Source: an uncultured Synergistales bacterium (GTDB taxonomy: Bacteria; Synergistota; Synergistia; Synergistales; Aminobacteriaceae). Taken from it: a DNA stretch of 6,371 nt. The stretch is taken from contig CAJOEQ010000142.1 in NCBI GenBank assembly GCA_905233515.1, forward strand, positions 2,370 to 8,740. The letters run 5' to 3'. The stretch's first letter is position 1. Every line of letters begins with the position of its first letter. The notes beneath the pieces were generated by a model. That model made no database searches, was not told where the DNA came from, and saw only the letters and a list, made by a program, of their open reading frames with translations. The translations under genes were made by a program, and so were the position numbers. Shown here piece by piece: positions 1 to 4,023 of the stretch.

Positions 1-422
1 TAATAATTAACTGGATTAAATGATTCGTCTTCAGGCTGCCACGCTTTTACGCCCTCACCGTTGAAAACATAATCAGTGCTGATATAAGTCATTATTATAT
101 TTAACTCTGCACAAACTCGCGCTATATTTTCAGTGCCTGTTACGTTTATTGCGAAAACTTTAGATTTATTATTATCATCTTCGGCCAAGTCTACAGCAGT
201 CCACGCCGCACAATGAATTAATCTATCAGGACGAGCAAATTTTAAAACTTTCTCAACGTCATTATAATTAGTAATATCAAGTTTCATATATTCACATGAC
301 TCAGAGCCTGAAAAATTTTCTTGAATATCAGACGCAATACAAGTAATTCCGCGTGAAGTAAGCTCATGAACTAAATCACGCCCTAACTGCCCATTTGCGC
401 CAGTTATAAAAATTTTCTGCAA
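1..422 (-). CDS. rfbD: dTDP-4-dehydrorhamnose reductase, N-terminal part (RfbD/RmlD), cut by window edge
   Basis: Catalyses the NAD(P)H-dependent last step of dTDP-L-rhamnose synthesis, in the cytoplasm. 140 codons are visible. The protein is a short-chain dehydrogenase-type Rossmann fold: TGANGQLG nucleotide loop at residues 7-14, acidic D32 ending the second strand, MKLDITN at 46-52, RPDRLIHCAAWTAVDLAE at 64-81 and STDYVFNG at 115-122. The PVNYY that leads into the family YxxxK catalytic motif lies at the left edge, so the catalytic lysine and the substrate domain are outside the window. The start is TTG at 422: it gives the normal short lead-in to the glycine loop and has a strong GGGAGGT 9 nt upstream; no ATG fits. 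It lies 105 nt downstream of rfbA on the same strand, which supports a rhamnose cluster. The identification is firm; cofactor preference and cluster completeness cannot be seen. Confidence 0.94.
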   Translation of the reverse strand, partial: MQKIFITGANGQLGRDLVHELTSRGITCIASDIQENFSGSESCEYMKLDITNYNDVEKVLKFARPDRLIHCAAWTAVDLAEDDNNKSKVFAINVTGTENIARVCAELNIIMTYISTDYVFNGEGVKAWQPEDESFNPVNY

Positions 423-431
423 TTAATAAAT

Positions 432-438
432 ACCTCCC
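432..438 (-). promoter_or_regulatory. Shine-Dalgarno site that fixes the TTG start of rfbD
   Basis: GGGAGGT on the minus strand ends 9 nt before the TTG at 422. It is nearly a full anti-16S complement and decides the non-ATG start. Confidence 0.8.
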
Positions 439-490
439 GTTCTGAAATCTGAAATTATATAAATTGTAGTCAACACATAAGAATTTGCGA

Positions 491-506
491 AAAAATTTTT
501 TATGAT
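491..506. repeat. AT-rich 16-nt direct repeat, copy 1 (3' of rfbA)
   Basis: AAAAATTTTTTATGAT occurs here and again at 1431-1446, so the pair brackets rfbA in direct orientation. In the direction of transcription each copy sits just 3' of a gene (rfbA here, the tRNA there). The core is an A-tract/T-tract palindrome. There is no GC-rich stem before it, so it is not a standard intrinsic terminator. The low complexity means chance similarity is possible in DNA this AT-rich. Confidence 0.4.
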
Positions 507-527
507 TGAATGCCGGGCAAATCGCGT

Positions 528-1412
528 CTAATAAGTATCTATATATTTGCCGTCAAGAATATCTTTCAAGTATTGACCGTATTGATTTTTGCGCAGGACC
601 TCATAAACTTTCATAATGTCGTCTCGATTAATCCATTTGTTTAAGTACGCAATTTCTTCAAGGCAGGCTATTTTTCTGTGCTGGTGGGTCTCTACAGTTT
701 TCACAAAATTTGTTGCGTCCGCTAAACTCTCATGAGTCCCAGTGTCAAGCCACGTAAAGCCCTGACCTAATAATTCTACGTTCAATTGATTGTTTTCAAG
801 ATAAATGCGATTTAAATCAGTGATCTCAAGTTCTCCGCGCTTGGAAGGTTTAAGATTTTCGGCGAATTCAATAACTCTAAAATATAAGCCTGTTACGCAG
901 TAATTGCTTTTCGGTTTTGCCGGTTTCTCTTCAATTGAGACAGCCCGCCCGTTTGAGTCAAATTCTACAATTCCGAATCGTTCTGGATCGTCGACATAAT
1001 ACCCGAAAATTGTCGCGCCCTTCCCTGACTCTGCATTCTTGACAGCCGCGCGCAGTCTTTTAGGGAGTCCCTGACCTGAAAAAATATTATCGCCTAAAAT
1101 CATTGCGACCGAGTCAGAGCCTATAAATTTTCCCCCGATTATGAATGCTTGAGCGAGTCCGTCCGGTGAAGGCTGTTCAGCATAAGAAAAATTAACCCCG
1201 AATCTTTCGCCGCTGCCTAGTAATTTCTCAAATCTCGGCAAATCATCAGGAGTCGAAATAATTAATATATCGCGTATTTTCGCCTGCATTAAAATTGAAA
1301 GGGGATAATAAATCATCGGTTTATCATAGACAGGCAATAACTGCTTTGACGTTACAAGTGTAAGGGGATATAAACGAGTGCCGCTGCCTCCAGCTAAAAC
1401 TATGCCCTTCAT
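528..1412 (-). CDS. rfbA: Glucose-1-phosphate thymidylyltransferase (RfbA/RmlA)
   Basis: Makes dTDP-glucose from glucose-1-phosphate and dTTP, the committed step of the dTDP-rhamnose pathway feeding cell-surface polysaccharides. It is 294 residues, the usual length for the family. The nucleotidyltransferase signature [11 protein letters not shown] is at 8-18 and [18 protein letters not shown] at 22-39. [11 protein letters not shown] is at 80-90 (base and sugar recognition), LGDNIF at 106-111 with the metal-binding Asp108, and EEKP at 161-164. VTGLYF (173-178), [10 protein letters not shown] (192-201) and [10 protein letters not shown] (221-230) complete the catalytic pocket. The C-terminal helices are those of the RmlA short form, which is typically allosterically inhibited by dTDP-rhamnose. 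The ATG at 1412 has GGGAGGC 10 nt upstream and the stop is TAG. It lies 33 nt downstream of tRNA-Leu and 105 nt before rfbD on the same strand. Nothing is missing or altered. Confidence 0.97.
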   Translation of the reverse strand: MKGIVLAGGSGTRLYPLTLVTSKQLLPVYDKPMIYYPLSILMQAKIRDILIISTPDDLPRFEKLLGSGERFGVNFSYAEQPSPDGLAQAFIIGGKFIGSDSVAMILGDNIFSGQGLPKRLRAAVKNAESGKGATIFGYYVDDPERFGIVEFDSNGRAVSIEEKPAKPKSNYCVTGLYFRVIEFAENLKPSKRGELEITDLNRIYLENNQLNVELLGQGFTWLDTGTHESLADATNFVKTVETHQHRKIACLEEIAYLNKWINRDDIMKVYEVLRKNQYGQYLKDILDGKYIDTY

Positions 1413-1430
1413 GCGGTTAAAAGCCTCCCG

Positions 1431-1446
1431 AAAAATTTTTTATGAT
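1431..1446. repeat. AT-rich 16-nt direct repeat, copy 2 (between tRNA-Leu and rfbA)
   Basis: Exact copy of the 16-mer at 491-506. It overlaps the last (discriminator) base of the tRNA and fills much of the 33-nt gap before rfbA. A related CATAAAAAATTTT on the plus strand at 3747-3759 lies in the purC upstream repeats. Confidence 0.4.
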
Positions 1447-1525
1447 GCGGAGGAGGGGACTTGAACCCCTACGTCATAAACACTAGATCCTAAGTCTAGC
1501 GCGTCTACCATTCCGCCACCCCCGC
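1446..1525 (-). tRNA. tRNA-Leu, anticodon UAG
   Basis: An 80-nt cloverleaf can be folded by hand. The acceptor stem pairs GCGGGGG with CCTCCGC (one G-U) and the discriminator is A. The D stem is GCG/CGC with the loop GAATGGTAGA. The anticodon stem is CTAGA/TCTAG around CTTAGGA, giving anticodon TAG at 1492-1490, which reads CUA and other CUN leucine codons by wobble. The variable arm is 12 nt, which fits a class II tRNA but is at the short end for leucine. The T arm is AGGGG-TTCAAGT-CCCCT. CCA is not encoded: the base after the discriminator is T, so a CCA-adding enzyme is needed. It lies between purF and rfbA on the same strand. Confidence 0.95.
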
Positions 1526-1549
1526 GCAAAAAAGTGGATGACTAATATT

Positions 1550-1561
1550 TTAACATGTTAA
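1550..1561. other. 12-bp perfect palindrome between purF and tRNA-Leu
   Basis: TTAACATGTTAA lies 11 nt past the purF stop and 24 nt before the tRNA 5' end. A protein-binding site or a weak hairpin is possible. The stem is almost all A-T with no clean T run, so I do not call it a terminator. No clear promoter for the tRNA was found in this gap. Confidence 0.25.
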
Positions 1562-1571
1562 GCTAATTTTG

Positions 1572-2900
1572 CTAGTTTATAGGCACTTCCATCGGGTAAT
1601 TTCCATCAAAACAAGCCTTGCAGTAAGTATCTTGGCCGCATACTTCTTTTAAACTCTCTTCACTTAAATATGTAACTGAATCAGCTCCTATATATTCGCA
1701 AATTTCATTTATAGATTTCTGCACAGCTATTAATTTTTCTCTGTGAGGCGTATCAATTCCGAAATAACAAGAAAATTTTACTTCAGGTGAGGCCGCGCAG
1801 ACGTGAATTTCTTTAGCTCCTGAGTCCCGTAAATGCTTGACGATTCGTCTTAGAGTCGTCCCTCTTACGATTGAGTCATCAATTATTATTAATCGCTTAC
1901 CTTCTATATTATGTCTGATTGTAGAGAGTTTGATTCTGACTGCGTCCTCGCGCTGCTCCTGAACCGGCAAAATGAAAGTCCTTCCCATGTATTTATTCTT
2001 GATTAAGCCCTCACCATAAGGAATCCCCGACGCTTCAGCATATCCAATCGCAGCAGGAATCCCCGAATCAGGCACGGCCATAACTAAGTCCGCATCGATT
2101 TTGTTTTGCTGAGCGAGTTTCATTCCGCATTTACGCCGAAATTCATAAACGTCAGGACGCGCAAAATATACCATCTCGAAGACACATAAATTTTTCTTGC
2201 ACCATCGTGAAGGCTCTATACTTTGAAGTCCGCTTTTGTCGATTATTACAATTTCACCGGGCGTTACATCCCGCAAAAATTCAGCGTCAAGTGCTTCAAG
2301 TGCGCAGGTTTCAGACGCAAGGACATATCCCGAATTATTAGCAAGAGTCCCTATACAAAGCGGGTGCAGGCCGTAAGGGTCTCTAACTCCGATTAATTTA
2401 TCGCCGATTGTTATAACTAGAACATATGCGCCTTTGATATTATGCCTGATAAGATACCGCGAGTCCCATGCTGACAAATTAAATTTAATATAGACTCCGA
2501 GTCGCTCGTCGTATGGAAAATTACGCCCTCATCAGTCAACATCTCACGCAATGAGTCAGCGTTTACAAGATTCCCGTTATGAGCTAGGGCAATTTCTCCG
2601 AGTCTGCAAGACGCTGCAAGAGGTTGCGCACTTCTTACGCTTTCATCGCCTGCAGTTGAGTATCTCACATGACCGATCGCAATATTGCCCGGAAAATTCG
2701 CAAAAGTTTCTCCCCTGAAGACTTCACCGACGAGTCCGAGCCCTTTTCTTAGTTCCATAGCACCGAGCAATCCCCGCGCTTTCTTGGCCTCTATGTTGAA
2801 GAGCATACAGCCCGTAATAAACAAGGTGGGCCGCATTCTTGCTCTCATCATTACGATATACGCCTATTACTCCGCATTCTTCGTGGATTTCACTAGACAT
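1572..2900 (-). pseudogene. purF: Amidophosphoribosyltransferase (PurF), interrupted by two opposite frame breaks
   Basis: PurF commits PRPP to purine synthesis using glutamine ammonia. The start is ATG 2900, three nt after the purC stop; no Shine-Dalgarno site is visible, so translation may be coupled. Segment 1 (2900 to about 2741) reads [15 protein letters not shown], with an 8-residue propeptide and Cys9 as N-terminal nucleophile, then [12 protein letters not shown], and stops at TGA 2726. Segment 2 (about 2756-2440) is in another frame: GHVRYSTAGDE, LAHNGNLVN, TTSDSESILNLI. Segment 3 (about 2438-1572) returns to the first frame: IKGAYVLVI, GVRDPYGLHPL, ASETCALEAL, the PRPP loop IIIDDSIVRGTT, and cysteines in NLCVFE, FSCYFG and YCKAC that match the [4Fe-4S] ligands of Bacillus-type PurF. 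Joined, it is about 442 residues, slightly short for the family. Deleting one base in the A4/G3 run near 2741-2747 and adding one between 2476 and 2439 restores a full protein. The identity is firm; recent pseudogene versus sequence error is open. Confidence 0.9.
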
Positions 2901-2903
2901 TTT

Positions 2904-3626
2904 TTATTGATTTATGCGTGAAAAAATTTCTTGATAGGCTTCTTCTACTCCGCCTAAATCTCGTCTAAATCTGTCTTTATCAAGTTTTTCATTTGTCTTA
3001 GCGTCCCAGAATCTGCACGTGTCAGGCGAAATCTCATCAGCTAAAATTATTTCATTGTTATTATTTATGAGTCGTCCGGCCTCAATCTTGAAATCAATTA
3101 ATTTAATGCCGATTCCAGCAAAGAAATTTTTTAGCACGTCATTAATTTTATAGGCCATTGCGCTAATTTGTGATAATTCCTGCTCAGTTGCAACACCAAG
3201 CGCGATAATATGCGAGTCATTTATTAACGGGTCATTGAGTTCGTCATTTTTCAGCGAGTACTCAAGAGTAGAAATTTTTAACTGTGTACCTTCTTCGACT
3301 CCGTAACGTTTTGAGAATGAACCGGCGGCAATGTTGCGTATAATTATCTCAAGCGGGACAATTTTTACGGCTTTTACAAGAGTCTCCCTGTCGCTTAACT
3401 GTTCAACAAAATGAGTCTTTACGCCGTTTTTCTCGAGTAATTGAAACATTGCATTACTCATTTTATTATTTATAATGCCCTTCCCGGTTATAGTGCCGTG
3501 TTTGAGTCCGTTAAATGCCGTAGCGTCGTCTTTGTATTCGACGATATAATAATCAGGGCTTGACGTTGCAAAAACTTTTTTAGCTTTACCCTCGTAGATT
3601 TGATTTAATTTCTGAATGCTGCTCAT
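2904..3626 (-). CDS. purC: Phosphoribosylaminoimidazole-succinocarboxamide synthase (SAICAR synthetase, PurC)
   Basis: Joins CAIR and aspartate with ATP to give SAICAR in de novo purine synthesis; cytoplasmic. It is 240 residues, the normal bacterial length. The ATP-binding start YEGKAKKVF is at 11-19 and [10 protein letters not shown] at 31-40. [18 protein letters not shown] lies at 57-74, and the first family signature [20 protein letters not shown] at 95-114. [10 protein letters not shown] is at 176-185, and the second signature [14 protein letters not shown] at 195-208 carries the metal and nucleotide ligands. [11 protein letters not shown] follows near the C terminus. The ATG at 3626 has AAAGGA 11 nt upstream, and the stop is TAA at 2904. 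purF begins 3 nt later, so the two should share a transcript. purC is the first gene of the minus-strand group and its promoter must lie in the repeat-rich gap to its right. No lesion is seen, unlike in purF. Confidence 0.97.
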   Translation of the reverse strand: MSSIQKLNQIYEGKAKKVFATSSPDYYIVEYKDDATAFNGLKHGTITGKGIINNKMSNAMFQLLEKNGVKTHFVEQLSDRETLVKAVKIVPLEIIIRNIAAGSFSKRYGVEEGTQLKISTLEYSLKNDELNDPLINDSHIIALGVATEQELSQISAMAYKINDVLKNFFAGIGIKLIDFKIEAGRLINNNNEIILADEISPDTCRFWDAKTNEKLDKDRFRRDLGGVEEAYQEIFSRINQ

Positions 3627-3713
3627 AAAAAATTAATTCCTTTCATGAAAAACTGTATAAATTATATTACATTCAAGGAAAAATTTGCGAGTCAGTTATA
3701 TATTTAGAGATAT

Positions 3714-3745
3714 ATTATAAAAAATTTGCCGCTTTCTTGAATCAA
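3714..3745 (-). promoter_or_regulatory. Candidate purC promoter in repeat unit 1
   Basis: On the minus strand TTGATT (3745-3740) is followed after 20 nt by a perfect TATAAT (3719-3714). The -10 is good but the spacer is longer than the 16-18 nt optimum. A transcript starting here would have a leader of about 80 nt before purC. Tentative. Confidence 0.3.
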
Positions 3746-3784
3746 ACATAAAAAATTTTATTGCATAACTCGTAATTATTCACG

Positions 3785-3814
3785 TATATAAAAATTTGCC
3801 CATTCCTGAATCAA
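3785..3814 (-). promoter_or_regulatory. Candidate second promoter toward purC in repeat unit 2
   Basis: The equivalent position of the next repeat has TTGATT (3814-3809), an 18-nt spacer and TATATA (3790-3785). It may be a duplicated promoter. AT-rich DNA gives many chance matches. Confidence 0.25.
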
Positions 3815-3890
3815 ACACAAAAAAATTTATTGCTCAGTTCATAATTATTAGCGATATTATTATATAATTCATCCCTCGTATTAACTGATT

Positions 3891-3907
3891 CCTCCCCGCC
3901 CACCCCC
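3891..3907. other. C-rich tract; G-run cluster on the minus strand
   Basis: The minus strand reads GGGGGTGGGCGGGGAGG: G-runs of 5, 3, 4 and 2 separated by single bases, inside very AT-rich DNA. Three runs have at least three G and the fourth has two, so it is a near-match to a three-tetrad G-quadruplex motif and a full match to a two-tetrad one. Confidence 0.5.
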
Positions 3908-3942
3908 GAATTAATTAATTTATGATTCAACAAAAATAAATC

Positions 3943-3967
3943 GTGATAAATAGTGAATATTGTGATA
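3943..3967. promoter_or_regulatory. Three phased GTGA repeats upstream of the helicase gene
   Basis: GTGATA (3943), GTGAAT (3953) and GTGATA (3962) are spaced 10 and 9 nt apart, close to one helical turn, and lie 57-81 nt before the ATG. They could be half-sites for a repressor or activator overlapping the promoter. This is inference from spacing only. Confidence 0.2.
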
Positions 3968-4002
3968 GATTCTCTATACATAGAAAATTTTATATTTATA
4001 GC

Positions 4003-4007
4003 GGGAG
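4003..4007 (+). promoter_or_regulatory. Distant Shine-Dalgarno-like site of the helicase gene
   Basis: GGGAG ends 16 nt before the ATG at 4024, well beyond the usual 5-10 nt. No closer purine-rich site exists. An in-frame TAG at 4012-4014 rules out an upstream start, so the ATG stands and initiation may be weak. Confidence 0.35.
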
Positions 4008-4023
4008 TCTTTAGTCAAATAAT

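Larger units (their letters stand above)
3680..3868. repeat. Imperfect tandem array, about 2.5 units of 70 bp
   Basis: Two full units start at 3721 and 3791, each with AAAATTTGCC, then [T/C]TGAATCAAACA, an A-run with ATTT, ATTGC, and TAATTATT near the end. They align over their whole length with few gaps. A shorter unit at 3680-3720 also starts AAAATTTGC and continues with CAGTTATATATTTAGAGATATATTATA, matching the end of the 3791 unit, so it looks like a copy with an internal deletion. A weaker relative, TGATTCAACAAAAATAAAT, is at 3923-3941. The TTGAATCAA core is an interrupted palindrome and could be an operator. Function is unknown. Confidence 0.7.
3627..4023. other. Divergent intergenic region between purC and the helicase gene, 397 nt, no gene
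   Basis: Very AT-rich gap from which purC (minus) and the helicase gene (plus) diverge. No credible coding sequence was found. It contains the tandem repeats at 3680-3868, candidate promoters, a C-rich tract at 3891-3907 and the GTGA repeats at 3943-3967. No purine-riboswitch-like conserved core was recognised upstream of purC. Confidence 0.7.

Noticed and set aside
440..480. TTGACT and TATAAT words on the minus strand before rfbD, as a promoter
   Set aside because: The two words are only 8 nt apart, and no good -35 exists at 16-18 nt from the TATAAT, so they cannot serve as one promoter.
484..526. Inverted repeat ATTTGC/GCAAAT after rfbA, as a terminator
   Set aside because: The arms are 6 bp with a loop of over 30 nt and no GC-rich stem adjoining a T run; not an intrinsic terminator.
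1446..1525. tRNA-Leu as an integration (attachment) site
   Set aside because: No integrase and no duplicated tRNA 3' segment in the window; the 16-nt repeat shares only the discriminator base with the tRNA.
2417..2900. Programmed frameshifting as the explanation for purF
   Set aside because: Two shifts in opposite directions would be needed, the first +1 and the second -1; no slippery heptamer with a stem is seen at the second site, and PurF is not known to use recoding.
2685..2921. Plus-strand open frame of 78 codons over the purF N terminus
   Set aside because: It lies opposite well-conserved PurF sequence, has no ribosome site and resembles no family; it is an antisense shadow.
3680..3868. 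CRISPR array
   Set aside because: The units are contiguous and diverged along their whole length, with no constant repeat and variable spacer pattern and no cas genes nearby.
3834..3872. Possible 12-codon leader peptide upstream of purC (ATG at 3872, minus strand)
   Set aside because: The composition is Ile/Asn-rich as expected from random AT-rich DNA, the purine-rich site abuts the ATG directly, and there is no attenuator hairpin after it.
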